A stretch of 64,000 nucleotides of DNA from Kryptolebias marmoratus (lineage: Eukaryota > Chordata > Actinopteri > Cyprinodontiformes > Rivulidae), in NCBI RefSeq assembly GCF_001649575.2, contig NC_051445.1, positions 4,761,150-4,825,149 on the forward strand. Direction: 5' to 3'. The notes beneath the pieces are model-generated. The model saw only the letters and a program-made list of their open reading frames with translations. It ran no database searches and was not told the DNA's origin. Shown piece by piece: positions 34,901 through 49,900 of the stretch (positions are counted from its first letter, which is position 1; each line of letters begins with the position of its first letter). Both the position numbers and the translations under genes were made by a program.

Positions 34901-37900
34901 TTTTTCCTCACTTCTGGTGTCCTTAAGTTCAAGTATATGTTCATCTTTTATCACCTAGCACCATAAAAAGTGGGCCGTCATCTATTTGTGTGTGTTTGTC
35001 TGTTAGTAAAACGTCTTGAACCACTGGGTGGATTTTATTGAAGCTGTTAAAGCTGTAACTCTGTGTACATGATCTGTTTAAGCTGCCACATTCATGAGGG
35101 AGTCTCCAAAGTGTAGCACTTCTGCTTGATTTTTAAACCTGTTTAAAATATCTGACAGATTTTGTTTTGAAACAGTCACAGAGTCCTTGTGGGGATCCCA
35201 ATCCTCTCTGTTTTGTTGCGGGCGTCTCCAACTTTGTTTCAAGAACACTTGAGCTGTATTTTGACACTTAGCTCTCTGACAGGAAACATTCAAAGCTAAT
35301 CTCTGGGTTTAAAAAAAACCCACACCAATGATAAATATTAAGTATTAAAATAATTTCTAAATCTCTAGTTGATTAAACGTAGAGGCGGCTGCCTAAGTGA
35401 GTACAAAGTGAGCTGAGGTGGGTATGGTGTGGGCGGAGGCAGCGATCAAAGTGTCGTGCACGCCCTAGAATGCAGTTTTGAAAGCTGTGCACACATTAAT
35501 AAGGTGTGATTTTCAATAATTAGCTGCTCAAAATGCAGCCCCATGGCTCACCGGTCGCTTGGTTACAAACACTAAGAATTTAGTGAGACTACAATTTTTT
35601 TCCAATTTTGAATCTTTAACTAGCCTCCACAGCTAACGGACCTTAGCAAACACAAAAATAGCTATAATGTGTTACAGGTATTGAGCTAAAATCTGGTGTG
35701 GTAGCAGCTGAGTCATCAACAATACATACTCTAGCTAACAAACCTTTGGTTGCTTGGCGGCAGGTGATCTGCTTTCTTCAAGGAAAACGTCTTTCTTTTA
35801 AAAAGTGGAGATCCTGGTTGAGTCGGACATGAAGTGATGTAAGTGGAAACAATTTCCAGACTAATTGATAGATCACTGGCGTCCAAATGTAATTATTTCC
35901 TTGAGTAAGTCTTCTAGAACATTTAGTTTTCCCTAGTCGTAATCCTCAGGGATTATTTAATCTCATTGGTTGGCTTTTGAGCGGCGCTTGTTAAAATGAA
36001 GGTTAATAAGTTGCACACTGATGTCGTGTATCTCTAAAATTCTCTCCGCTTCCAATCATGTCAGCCCACAGTCTCACTTCTGTTTTTCACTCTTCCCCTT
36101 GGTGGAAAGTGTGCGTGATGTGAGTAAATAAAGGGGGAAGAAGCCACCTGCATGCCTCGATAAGAGGCCCGTGCAGCTGAAAGCACGGGGACCGGCCGAG
36201 GCTCCAAAGGCTTTATTGTGTCGTTTCTTGGCTCTGTGTGATGAGATGATTCATGCAGGCAGATTGTCAAGGGCATTCACATTTTCACAGCGAGATAAAT
36301 ACATTACTCCGATTATAAAGGGTCATTTTCAGCTGGGTGCTGAAACACAGGCGATGGTGAAAGAGTTTCTGTGACGTGACAATGCAGCAGGACTTCCCCC
36401 TTTCAGCCTCTTTGACCTTTTTTAACCCGTGAAAAAGTTTCTTTGACGGCATTGCTATTACTGTTGTCAAAAAGCAAATTTAAATATAAAAATAGAAACA
36501 AAACATTTCTGCACAAACTATTGAAGAACAATTCTTCAAAATCTAGATTTGTTTTATACACAAGTGTGTTTGTGTGTTTGTTTGTCTGGAGTAATGGCAG
36601 CATATCTCATGATCCACTGGACAGATTTGAATGAAACTCTCAGAAGGTAATGATTGGTTGTTTAGCTACAACTGATTACCTTTTTGGGGTGATCCCAGTC
36701 CAAGACAGCCACCACAGCTCGTAGACATTAACCAACATGAGTCTTGCTGTAACTCAGTCAGTTTTGCAGATGTTAAGCTAAAATTTGTTGTGGTAGTAGC
36801 TAAAAGCAATCCGGACAGTTAATGCACCATTTCTTCTTTTTATGCATTTCACTTCTCCTGTGCAAGAAATGCCCAAATAGATTTTGTTTTTTGGATTACT
36901 GAATATTCTCAGAGAAATGAGACTTTGTTTGGAATAAGCATGTGGTCGTGATGCATTCAGTGTCTCAACAACAGGCTGCACAGATCGTCATCATTCTTTT
37001 GCTACCTGTCAGGTCAGCTGCTGTCCCAGTTCTATTTTAGTCCCCTCTCCATGCTTATTTTCACTCTTTTGTTTTGTTTTTATGTGGAACAACGAGCTCA
37101 ACAAATAGAATACTTAAAACAAAAAGAATTTATAATAAAATAGATGCATTTGAGACTAAAAAGGCTCTTAAATAAACAAAGATGATTAAAAAGTCTTGAT
37201 TTTAAAGTAAAATGTGAGTTGCATGAGAATAAGAGATGCAGAAAAATGTTTAAACAGAAGTTTTGATTTATTCCAGAGAGGAATAAAAGTAACTACTGAT
37301 TTAACCCACCTGTGCTCTAATAAAATATTTTTAAAAACAATAAAACGTACTACCTTGCTTCCCCCAAAGAAGGAGAAAGAAACACTTCAGAGACATTTAT
37401 AGTTTGGTTTGGGATGGCCTAATTCAGCTAAGGTCCAGATTGTGTCCTATATCTTAGTTGAAGAAAGTAGGTTTTAAATTTTGAGCTTTTTTGATCCTCT
37501 TAAGTGTTTCATGAAATGTTATGATTATTTACAGCTTTACGGTTCTGCTGCTGACGTTGGCATACTGGCAGGATTTCATGAGGGCAAATCTCGATTTCTT
37601 CTATTGATGTCAAATTATTATTTTAAATAATATCTCATGAATATATTTTGTAGAGAAAGGGTTTAAAAAATGTATCATTAAGATAAATACTTGGCCCTTA
37701 CATTGGAAATATTGATGTTTAGAACAACTTTGACACAGAAATAAAGAAATTAGAGAGACGTTTATCTTTTTATAAAGTTTTAAAGCTATGAAGAAGTTAT
37801 TTTTTCATGTCTAACATGTGAAGATTACATTTGACATCAGTCACGTTTGACTGAAACCACACCAAACAATCTATGGTTAGAAATTTACCACAAAAGGAGT

Positions 37901-40900
37901 TACTCCTCCCACGCTGCTCTTGAAGTGGCTTTTATTTCATTCACATTGTTTTCCTGTTTAGTTTCTTCTGAATTGTTTTTGGCGACCTGCTTCTGAACAT
38001 TTTGTTATTTTAACCATCCATAGATCAAAACATTTGTCTCGATTGAGAATAAAGTGACATGGCTTAATTATTTAACTTCATCAAAAACCTTTTCCATATA
38101 AAAATACATTGAGATTTCTTCAGTTCATTTAAAAACCTTCTCTGAAACCTGTTGAAGCACACTTGTATGAGCATGTCCGTATTACTCCTGGACGTCACTT
38201 TTCTTCTGACTTAGGTAGTTTAATGAAATTAGCACGAGTTAAGTAGTGTACTCACATTTGTAGGCCGTCATTTTGATGGTTGAAACATCTTATTCTGAGA
38301 CATTTGAAATGCTCGTTCATCTTCAATATCCAGGCTTTCTGACAACTGCCACTTTGAAATTACAGACAGCTTTTGAAAGATAATTGTAGAGAAATCTACT
38401 GAATTTTATTACCATCATTCATCTGATGGATCAACATGTTCTTTTTCGCTAAATGCCTCCCAGCAGGACTGCATGTTATTAAGCTTTCTGCCTACATAAA
38501 ATCATCAGTTTCTGCTTCTTTTCCAGCCAGCTTTGTTTTAATCTTAAATCTCTTCATCTTGCCCTCATTGTACACTGACGCTCTCATTGTTCTTATCTTC
38601 CCCTCTTTTTTTATGGCTGCAGACTGAAGTGGAACTTTAATCTTTGTAGCACAGCTCTAGTTTGCACTCATCCATAAAAAGCCAAAGCTTTACTTGCAGT
38701 GAAGCCGCATAGGAACGTTCTAGTTTACGCTTTGTGAATCATTGTTCCGTAGCAGCCACTCCAATAATGTTTTATTTTACCCTGGTTAATCCAATAATAA
38801 CTGTTAACTGTCTTATAGCTGTTACTTTTGTAATCATGCAGTTTGTAGAGGGGAATAGAGGAGCAATTTGGTTGAGTTCATGAAAAAGTGTTTTTGTTTT
38901 CCACTGAGGTTGTCTAATGACTTGAATAAAACAATTTTCAGTCTGAGAATCACAGAAATAATTTCTGTCACAATTAGGCTAAATTAACAGTTTCCTTGAT
39001 GTCACTTACATTGATGTTTTGTTGGCTAAAGATCCAGTAAATCAAAGAGGCAATGGGACTCTTTGTTTTCCTGAGACCTCCCTTTGCTCACGCTCTTCTC
39101 ATTTCACAGCGCAGCTGAGTGAGATGGTTTGACTGGTTAGGACTAAGGTTGACCAAAAGAGAGATCTGATGAAAACTTAGGGGTTTTCAGTATATGTTGC
39201 TTTTCTATTGACTATAAAATGGGTCTGTTTGCAGGGGAGCCAAAGGCTTGAGTACTATGACTTCCTTTTGTCTTCCTTTTTATGCTTTTCTGTCTTTGTT
39301 TCCTTGTTTCTGTGAGCCTGTTTGACAAAATTTCCTTTCTTTTTTGCTGCTCTTTTGTCCTTCAGTGTTTTTTCTTCTCACTCACTTGTGTACTTTTTCT
39401 CCTTTGAATCCTTTTTTTGACTGCTGGTTCTTTTTTTTTTTTTTACCTCTGTCCTTTCAGTCTCTTCATTCCAGCTGCCCTTTGCTCACCATATGTACAC
39501 ATTAATTTTAAATCATTAAGTTATGTTGGTTGTTACAAAGCAAACTATTTGCAGATGCAGATTTGTGGCAGGCACAGTCAGGTAGTGGTGACGGCAGCAG
39601 GTGGAAACGAACTGTTAACATGACCTTGACTCCAGATAGAAGATAAATCACAGACCTGGGAGTTCTGGATATAATCAGCTGTTAATTCATGTGTGAGTCA
39701 TTTGAGGAAGTATAATTAAGGTTTGCCACAGCTGGCTTTTGAAAAGTCAGGACTTTTAGGCACCTTTAACAGTAATTTTGGGCTTTTTACACACCTATTT
39801 TTTCACATGCAGAGGTGGAGAAGATCTGAAGTATGAAATTATTACTGTGGGCTTTGGAAGTAAAAAAAAATAAAAGATGAAACAGGTGGATGGATGGAGT
39901 GGGATTTTGGGTAAGGCAGATAAAACTGTGACGAGGTTAAATTAGATGAGTTATTCATTAAAATAATTGTAAAATATTCATTAGAATAGTGTAAAATAAT
40001 TGTATTTGCAGCAATTATTTTGAAATTTGGGTCTCCAGAGTTAACAATGTTTCTGAGGATTTGAATCGCTGCTCATCATTTTTACTGTTTAGATGCAGTT
40101 TATTGTTTAGTTTTCTTCATTTTGGAGATTTTTCATCTTTGGGGTAAATCAAAAACTGTAGTTGTAACTGGTTGTAGTCTAAGATGTCCCTGACGTTTCT
40201 TGAGGACATTTCTGGCAGACCTAATGAATTTTCCATTAATCAGACTTGACCTTTTCATTTCTGCAGATATTAAACTAAAACGTTTTAAACTCTACTTTTT
40301 TCCCACATTTGATTTTACTGGTAAGTGTTTGTGAAGCTGTCCTAAAGAAAGGGGACAAAAAGGACGTCCATTCATTGGTAACCTCAATAAACTCAGAAGT
40401 GGGTCAGAGTGGCAAAGCTAAAAACAGTTTCAGTGAGTGCATTTTAAGTGCTGAGCCAGAAGTTTTAAACATTCAGCAGCACAGTTTAGCTTTTTTCAAA
40501 CATTATAAAATCTATATTGGCATCACTATTTCTCTTTACTTTGTACACACTAAAAATAAAAAATGCTGGGTTAAACAACCCATTTTGTAACTCTGTGCTG
40601 AGCCAAACTTGGAACAAACCCACCCTGGGTTGTTTTAACTCAGCAGGGTTATCAGCTTAACTCATCATACCAGGTTAAGTTTCCACTCAAAAATTGGAGT
40701 CAATGACTCAGTTTGTTGACTTAGAGCTCCTAAAAAGTTGACTTAAAAAGGTGGGAGATTGTGACAAAGTAAAGATTCAGCGCAATCTGTTGCCTTCCTT
40801 GGATAACTTTTACTATCTGTCTGTTTATAATGTATGTGAAGGTTTTTATTCAGTGCCCTGAGAAGACTTTTGTTGTGAATTGAAACTGTATAAATAAACT

Positions 40901-43900
40901 GAATTGAATTAGATAATTACAACTTTGGTTGGTGCGAGCTGTGGCTAACTGCTATTAAAGCCAGCTACTTAGCATCAACTAATGCTTTTTGAGAACCCAA
41001 ATTCAATGTCATTGATTTTAAAATAACCCCAGTAGTTGTTTTTTTTGTCTAAGTCTTATTGTAAATCAGAGCGAGGCAGTAAACAAACACAAACGTCTCA
41101 TGTTTTTCTGCCTATATAGCATGAAAAATGTCATTTTTCAGTCAGTTTCCCCCATGAAGCTGAAAATTAAAACGCTTTAAGTTTTTCTTTTATGCATGCA
41201 GTCAGTCTTGCTCTGTCTCCTCTAAATCATGTGCAGTTTGGAGTCAAATATCAACCCGAACAGACTGTGCAGAGATGCAGTGAAGCTGCTGGTTTTCTGT
41301 TGAGATGGAGGTTTTCTGACAGAAGATGACTCAGCTGCTCTGTATGGATCTTGTCACTGTAAGCGAGCAGCCCACTTATGGCGTTGCACCACACTGAGTA
41401 CACAAGTTGCAAATTGAGGTTAAGACTGGAATGTGCCAGGGTTTTATTGGAACACTTTAAAAACCTGCCCGATGGGAACATCTTAAACACATTTCAAGTT
41501 AAAGATGAACAGTTAAAATGTGTTCAATGGTATCAAATTAAAAGTAATATATAGATAATGAAATGATACATTCAAAGATATTTCATGCAGAACACATCAA
41601 CCATTGAGATCCCTTTTAATATGAATTAGAAATTATGACAAAACAGATTGGGATAGGTGTTTACTGTTTGACATCAACATTAAACTTGACCTGCTCTCTT
41701 GTCAGAGGCTCATAAACCATAACAATGGTGTGAGTTTCAATACAGATCAGGGGCTTTGTGAGGAAATTCAAACACATTTCTGGTTGTGAGGATGGTACAA
41801 AGAATTGGGATAGAAAGATTTCATGCAGCTTTAGTAAAGCTTAGGGAAAGAAACAGAGGTAAAAAAAATATGAGTAGAAAAGGGCAGAAAAGTCTTGCTT
41901 TGTTGGATTGATCTGATTGTTTTGGCTGTGTGTACAGTTTGTCAGGCCCATTGGACTGCTGGGCTCTGAGAGAGACTCTGCAGGTTAGTATAGAGTAGTT
42001 TGGGGCTTGATGTGCCAGGATTGAATGGGTTAAAAATCTACTTGATGCATAGAGAATGCTACATAGCATGTTACAAATTTAAATTACAACACTGCTTTAG
42101 TTACAGTTTGTTGTGCAAGCAAGAACACAGCAGCTCCTTCCTGTCAAATGAGTCATGTCAGACAGTGGTGCAGAAAACAAGTTTGTAGACATGTTGTATT
42201 TGAATTGTTTAGTTTTATTTATTGTAATGTTATTTTCAGGATTTTTTTCCTTTTTCATCAAAGTATTTCTTCTTCTTCTGCTGTATTTTCTATATGCCTT
42301 TTTTATTTATTGGTTTGGAGTGTTGCTGTTGCTGCTGGTCCTAAGGACAAACTTTTGTCTCTGTGGGAACGTGGAAACAAAGAAAACCATGAACCTGGAT
42401 ATAAAATCCTCTGATCCTCCACATTGATCAAAGAACATGGAGATATTGTTTCTTTTATTATGTGGTATAAAACAAAACAGAATTTGGGAGGTGACTCATT
42501 AGTTACACGGTGGCCTTGTACAAAACACCTCTCCCTTTAACCTCCCCTCTTTCATCTCCTTTAACTTCCTATCAGCCGGTGTTCCTCCCTCTTTAGCTGA
42601 TCTCTCCCTGCTCTGCTGAAGTGTTTTGGCAGCCGCTGCTGGTGCACAGAGGATGGTGATGATGGATGAAGTGGGATGCAGGGATGCTTGGATGGATGGA
42701 GTGGGATTTGGGGTGAAGCAGATAAAGCTGTGACAAGGTCAAAGCCATCTCTTCTTTCTCTGACCTCCTGGGATGGTGCGTTTATGGCGTGTCAGTGTTT
42801 CCTCTACAATCACACTTGCCTGGCTTCCATCCCAAAGCTGTCAACATTGGAAAGATGAAGTGTATTGTTACCACCAAACCCCTCACTGTTTGTTGTGCAA
42901 CAACACTGATGTTCTGGAGGTGGTCGTGGTGGGCTTTCTTTTCTTTTGACAATAACTGTGTACAGTTGTTTTTTGTGTTCGCTTTAAGGCCTGCCAGTTT
43001 TTACATAAATCTTGCAGGCATTTTGTAAAACTGTTCGGATCATCTCCGGTTTAAAAAGAGCTGTCTTGAAGGACTTTTTTTACAAAATGGGTTGAACCCT
43101 TTTTGTTAATCATGCATGTTTTATTTCTCTTCCTCTTAAACATGTTTCTTGGCAGGGGAGGAGTGCCACCAACAATTTATGTAATCATCTTTAACTTCTA
43201 ATATTGGGATTGACATGTTTTCTTGATAATTTCACAGATTAAGTTGGCTTAATTTAGCTTCAACCTAAATGAATTACCTTTTTAAAGAGCATTTTTGCAA
43301 TAACAGGTTGCTGTAAAGTTGGATAATAAATTAAAAACAAAACTTTTATAGAATCTCAGTATTTCTCAGCTGGAACCAGTCTAATAGACAACTGCACTTC
43401 TAAGTTATCATTTATAAATGCTATGTGCAATCTTTTGTTCTTGTTGTTTACAAAGATTTAAAAAAAAAAAAAACTAATTATATATTTTTTATTTCAATGT
43501 TTATCTCCCTTTGAAAAATATATTATAAAAGAACTTATTGTAGCTTGTAGAAGCTAGCTGGACCAGTTTAGAAAATGACTTTTTTATTTCAACACACAAT
43601 TGCAGCATTCACATCAGAGTTTGAACGCATGTCAGTAAATTTACCTTTTAGAGACCATGAAGCAGATGTCAGAGGCTGCTGAAAACAGTGACTTGTTAAA
43701 ACCTAATGACCCCTTTCATTATCTAGGCCACTGATAGTTGTCTAATGGAATAAACACAAACATCAGACTGATGTCCGCTGGGGTCAGTCGAGGCCAGGGA
43801 AGCAGCTCGTTTCATCCACATAATTTTCCCATGTCAAACTTCTGCAGAGAAAATAAATCCCCGCTTTTAATTGAGGTCAAGAATGAAAATCAAGTTTTTC

Positions 43901-46900
43901 TGGAAAATAGGCCAAATGAGGTCACTTTGAAACAAATGCTGATTATTTAGTCCTTGTACCTCTGAGCGCTGCTGCTTATCATGAATGTCAAAAAGGGGAT
44001 GAAGCCTTTTGAGAGGAGAAAAACTTGTTGGCGTTGCATTAAACAGTAACAATTAGGGCACATTATAGAAGGGGTTTTGAAACCCGTCTGTCTTATTTTT
44101 ATCTTCATGGGAATCATGTGAAGGTCAAAGAAACATCTAATATGATTTAAAGGCTCATTTCCCAGAAGACCTTTCTTCGACAGCTCTGACTGATGATGAC
44201 ACTTGTACTCTGTCTGTCCTCTCATTGTTCTTTGTCCTTTTTCTGCAGGAGTTTGACAGATAAAAGGATTTGAACGCTGTGATAATAGTGCAATTTGATA
44301 GAAACCAGGCAGTATATTTTCAGTGTCAAATATTGTCAGTTTTAACAACCTTCATGCAAATTTCTTCTATGGATGTCCATCTTTGTTGGCCTCACATGGA
44401 AATGAACCATTTGAATTGCTAAATATGATTATAGTTTATCTGTAACACTTGATCATTTATAATCAGTTCTGGCTATTTTTGTCTTTTAAAATAAAGTCTG
44501 AATCCCTTTAAATACCGGAGTCTGAGCGGCCAACCATTCTCTATATGTTGCTTAAAAGTTCATCACCACAGAAATCTATAAAAGCTGGAAAAATGGCAAC
44601 TCAAAAAGCTTTATTCACAGACTCTGAGCTAATTAGTTAGACAAGTTTTTGACAGGTTAAAAAGCAGCAGTTCTTGCTTCTCAAATTAGTTGTAATACCA
44701 AATAATCTGATGTCTTGAGACAGATGTTAGCTCATTACCAAGCATGTCAAGTAGTGAATCCCTGGTATGAGACAGTCCAACCTAAGATTGTCAGAGGATG
44801 TTTATTTGAACAGAGTATCAGTAAGACATGGATAAGACCACCAGTCCTATCATAACTGGAAGGTTGTATCACTTAAAGGCTTCATGGCCTAACATCAAAC
44901 TGTGAACAGATATGTCCCATACAGGCCAATTGTGTTCCTTCCTAATGAGGACATCTCAGAGGACCTATCAGTAAATCTTATCAAGCTACCACAAAAGTAC
45001 AAAATGACTGTGCAAAGTTGTAAAAAGATAAAGAAAAATGAAAAGTGCAAAAAAGAAGAAAGAGATGTGGAACAATAGATGAGTGACAAAGATGCTGAGG
45101 TACAGAGAGGAGACAGGGGCAGAGATCAGCATGAAATTAAAGGATGGAAAAAGAGGGGGTGATGTAGGAGATATTGAAAGTAGGAGCGATTAAGTATTTT
45201 GTAGAGATTGAGTGATTTAGACATCTACACAAAAATTAAAATAAAGAAGACATTAGATGGAACATCCATTTTCTTTACCACTTCTCCTTTCCGGGTCGCC
45301 GGGAGCTGGTGCCTATCGTTAGCCATCGCTGTGCAAGGGGCGGGGGACATCTCGCTAGTTCATCAGAGCATATCAAAAAATCTACTCTGTTAACAACGCC
45401 TTCAGAGACTTGATGCAGCTTGACAGGAAGTAGCAGTGCTCATTCTGAGCTGTGAAGCCACAGTCAAATTAATAGAAAATGTTGGTTGTTCTTTTACAGT
45501 TTGGAGCCCTAATATATAAATACCTCTGTGTGTACTGGCGCAGCAACACGTAATTATGAGTCTTTATGGATTTGGCTATTGCTTGGATCCCTGTTATTTG
45601 TTTCTTTATCTTTCTGATATTCTAATGTATATAAACTTGGTAACATGATGGCACCCTTTAGTTGCAAAAGTGGTCACTAGAGCTTTGTGTAGATGGAGGA
45701 AATGGCGACAAACTATCCATTTTTATACATGTGTACGCTCATGTCTTGAAACCAAACAAACACTGAACTCATTCTCACATGTTTTTAAAGCACGAGAATG
45801 AAACATTGTAAGTATAATTTGCTATTTATGTTGTACATATACACTTAACTTAGTATGTGCAGTTTAATTTAGCTTTTTACGACCTTCTATTTTCCTTGTC
45901 TTCTACGTTTCTTCTTTTCTTCCTTGAGCCACTTTGTGAATGTAGTCGTTGAGCACTTGCTACATTTTGACAGCATTGATGTTTCACTTGCCTGTGGCAA
46001 AAAATGTTGACACTGAAAAGTGGGACAGTAAGAGGAAGACGGAGAACCAAAAAAAAAAAGTAAACCGTTTCATTTACTGTTTATAGTTTATGAAAATCTG
46101 TCACAACCCAAAGTCAAATTCACCCTGAAATCCATCAGACATGAAAAATGAGGTAAGGTTTTACTGTCGTGAAGCAAAATGAGTCAATAACAATTGGATT
46201 TTTTTTAATTTTCTCTTTTCATAAGTGTTTTATTTGTCGGCCATCTGATTTATTCCGCCTGCTAAAACAGCAGGGTGTTTCATGTCTGTGCTGACAGAAT
46301 GAGGTAAGCGAGAGGTGGATGGATGAGGGGGAGTCGGCACGTGGAAGATGGGTTTCTTGTGGGCAACGTGACCACAGAGTGGGAAAACAAGACCTAAATT
46401 TTTTAGTTTTGGCTCTCCGGTCCATCTGTTAAAAAAGGATAGATTAGTTTTTAGACCGATATTCTGTGCTTTTTGGACCTTTTTTATTTTTACAGCACAA
46501 ACAAATTTAGCGTGTAACTGGCTACAGATGAGAGACAATTGCAATCAGAAGAAGATGATAAAATATTGCAGTCTGAACCTAATTAGTTCCATTATTAGCT
46601 TGGTGTTTTGCAGCTTTCAAGGTACTGTGAGTTTGTTGTCTTTTAAAATTGTTAGACATGTCAAATTCCAAGCTGCTGAGTGAAAAGTCCTAAAATATCT
46701 GGAGATCTCAATTCAGTTTTGATCAGTTCAGTCTTCACTTAGTCAACATCAACTTGTTTTTTTCTGAAATGTTACTGTAAAATGCTAGCATGTATAACGA
46801 GTAGTTACTCTTTCTTTTCCATCAGAACCGAACCATACAGCTGGAGCGGCCTTGTAGACACAAACTGCGAGTCTGTTGTCCCAAATTAATCTCTGTCTAA

Positions 46901-49900
46901 ATAATTAGTGTAGCGAGAGCTGATGTAACAAGGCCAAACCCAGGAGACAGTAATTTAACAAGGATTGATGCAGGTAATTCATTACTTTCTGTTCTCTTCA
47001 GGCAGGGTGGAATGAAAACACCAACTACATGCCTACAACAAGGAGGAGATTGTTTGGATCTTGCTGTGTTGGCATGATAGTGCATGATGGAGAGATAATG
47101 AGATTACGGAGAGCATGCAGTGATGTCAGAGCGACTGCAGACTGGAGTTTGAATGCCAGCAGTTTATTTTCACAGATTCTGCCTTCCATCAGCCCTTTTA
47201 GTCAAAATATAAGAAACTTTTGGTGTTTTCATGTGACTACATGAGTGTGATGTAAATGGAACTAAAATGAAATATAGATGATGGCATACCAGTCAAGTCA
47301 GTGTGGCTTTGGAATATATATAAACTTCTTAGTGAAAATATCCATCCATCTATTCTCTTTACCTGCTGTTCCATGCAGGGCTGTGGGGAGCTGGTGCCTG
47401 TCTCTAGTGGACAGGTCGAGTGACAAAATATCTATTGCAAATCAAAATATTGGTCAAAAAGGACACTAATTTGCACCATTTTCAGACTGACTGACCTACT
47501 TTAGCTTTAAATTGCAACCTGGAATTCGTTGCCCCCTAAGTTTAGTGCTTTTATCTGGATCATGGATTTATGGAAGTGTTCTTTGAGAGAACAAAGCTTT
47601 GGGAGTTCAGTTCAACAAAGTATTCAACAATTTCCCAGATCGCACAAACTGGGTCAGTAGAATAAACTCCTGAGGAAGTTTTTCTACCTGTGCATGTTTT
47701 TCTCACAGAGCCTGAGGGGCTGTCACAGTTCTTAGCATCCGAGTTGAGCTGTTCCCTTTAGAACTTGGAAAAATTGAGAAATCCTTCTTAACTAAGCAGT
47801 TCAGGTTGCTTTTTCTGAGAGATGCACTTGGAATCCCTGCAGCACAGCAGGGATGGTTTGTCACATTTCCATCACGTACTGTACTTTATATGTGCATACT
47901 CAGCACACTCTTCTCACGCTTGTTTTGTTACAAACTGTCCGTTTTTATCATTCATTCGTCGTCTTATCCTGGATTAAAGTCAGCGCTATCAGCAGTACGT
48001 TTTGTATGATTAGGAGGTGATTATCTTGCTTTAAGATGTATTCACCACTGTTTGAACTCTAACATGCCTGGTATTTTTTTTTATCTTGCAGTTGAAGCTA
48101 AATTACCTTCAGAAACTTTTCAGCCAATTTCTTTCTTCTAATTTAAGTACTTTGAGAAAATGCAGAACATCTGATTTAGTGCAAAATAGATAAACTTAAA
48201 GGTCTATAATAGATGTTTGATTGTCATTTGATGTCAGAAGTTCAAGCTTGTTTTACAATCAAATTTTGCTTTATCATATTTTTCAGTATTTTCCTTAATA
48301 AACAAATAGACTTTAATTAAATAGATAATAAAAGGTCTCATGGGTGTAGCTCCGACTTAGTTGAATTGAATGTTAAATGTTAACCAGGTAGCAACACACG
48401 TTCATGATGATGGCAAAAATATATTTTAATGAGTCCAAGTTTCCCTTTATGACTTTGCAACCCTTGGATTTTTTTTTACTTAAAACCACATGAATTCAGA
48501 TTATTATTTTTGTCTGTCCACCAGGCCCAGCTGGAGGCTCAGAAGTCCACTCAGGATTTCCACAGAGCCACTGAGGTTCTGCGGGCTGCAAAGGAAACGA
48601 TCTCCCTGGCAGAGCAGAGACTCCTGGAGGAGGACAACCGTCAGTTTGACTCCGCCTGGCAGGAGATGCTGAACCACGCCACTCAGCGGGTGAGGAGGCG
48701 AGCATGAGAGAGGCCTAAGTCAGAGAGAGAGGAACATTTTCTTGACTTTATCTCAGCTTCACCTCAGTGGCTCATTTGTTCAATTCAAACCTGCACATCT
48801 TCATTTTTTTCACAAATTGTGAAAGTAAAGCAAGGCTTAAAGATTTTTCTACAAAAAAAAAACATTCTGATTGTCTGTTCCAGGTGATGGAGGCGGAGCA
48901 CACCAAGACAAGGAGTGAGCTTTTACACAAGGAGACGGCAGCAAAATACACAGCAGCTACGGTTCGCATGAAGCAGCTGGAGAAGAAACTGAAACGAACC
49001 ATCAGCAAGTCCAAGTAAGACCCTCAGTCTGCAACAGAACATGGACTTTTACCATCAGCTTTTTTTTTTTTTAACTTAAATTAACCCAGTGACTCCTTAT
49101 ATATTTTTGGTTTTAGTTTATTTATCTGGTAAACTAATCTTATTTTGATAGTATTTACTTTTTTGGTGAAAACTTTAAAATTGAGACAGTGGTGTCATAA
49201 AGCAATGTGTAAAATTTGATACCCAAATACCATACAAACCCCAATTTTCCAAGATTGGTCATTTATTGTTCCTTACTAATTATTATCATTCTTTCAGGAT
49301 AGTTCTGTTCTAAATTTCTCTTGTAAAATGATCCTATTACCCACATGTGATTTATTAAGATTTTAATGTTGAAATTGTTCACTTTTTTTGGCTGGTTATG
49401 TACAAATGGGGGGCTATGATCATATCTCATGAGAAGTCTCAGAGCCCAAGTGTTGATCTTAATAAGACGGTTGTGTTTTGAAGGACAAGACCAGCGCTAA
49501 GCTGATATTTGAGCCAAATGCCTGAATCAGTTTTTCGTTTGGCTGTACATTTGGCCACTTGTCCTTGTCTGGTCCAGCATGTGGACACAGTGGGGGGGCT
49601 GAGCTGCAGAGCCTCTAAAACAGACTGTCTTTGCACGACTGACTGCTTGTAGGTCATTTTAGCCAAATGTTCTGCCGCAAACCGAAAATGAGCCATTTAT
49701 TTCTTAATTTTATCAGCTTCATGGGTGCAACATTAATCAGACATTTAAGGGCTGAATATAAAACCACAGAGATCCCAGTTATCTCTCTGCAAGTAGACTC
49801 TGTCCATCTGTCTGGAACACTTTAATTAAACACTAAAAAATAGTGCAGTCACAGGTGATGTGGAGCGATGAACACAGAACAAGCTGCAAGTTGTGGTGCA

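Larger units (their letters stand above)
34494..48524 (+). other. sh3bp5 intron 3 (14 kb)
   Basis: The largest intron. It holds an AT-rich low-complexity block (34668-34726), repeat family copies (34995-36815), a TGGGTTGTTTTAAC-type element (40558-40740), two ATCCATC-type repeat copies (45262-45372, 47339-47425), and several high-complexity islands that may be conserved non-coding elements (36060-36400, 43730-44260, 46240-46420, 46830-47200). Hydrophobic open frames near 42155-42427 have no splice or motif support. Confidence 0.6.

Noticed and set aside
42155..42427. 90-codon frame rich in Leu/Phe resembling a membrane protein
   Set aside because: It lies in T-rich intron 3 of sh3bp5; T-rich DNA gives hydrophobic frames by chance, and there is no splice support or motif.
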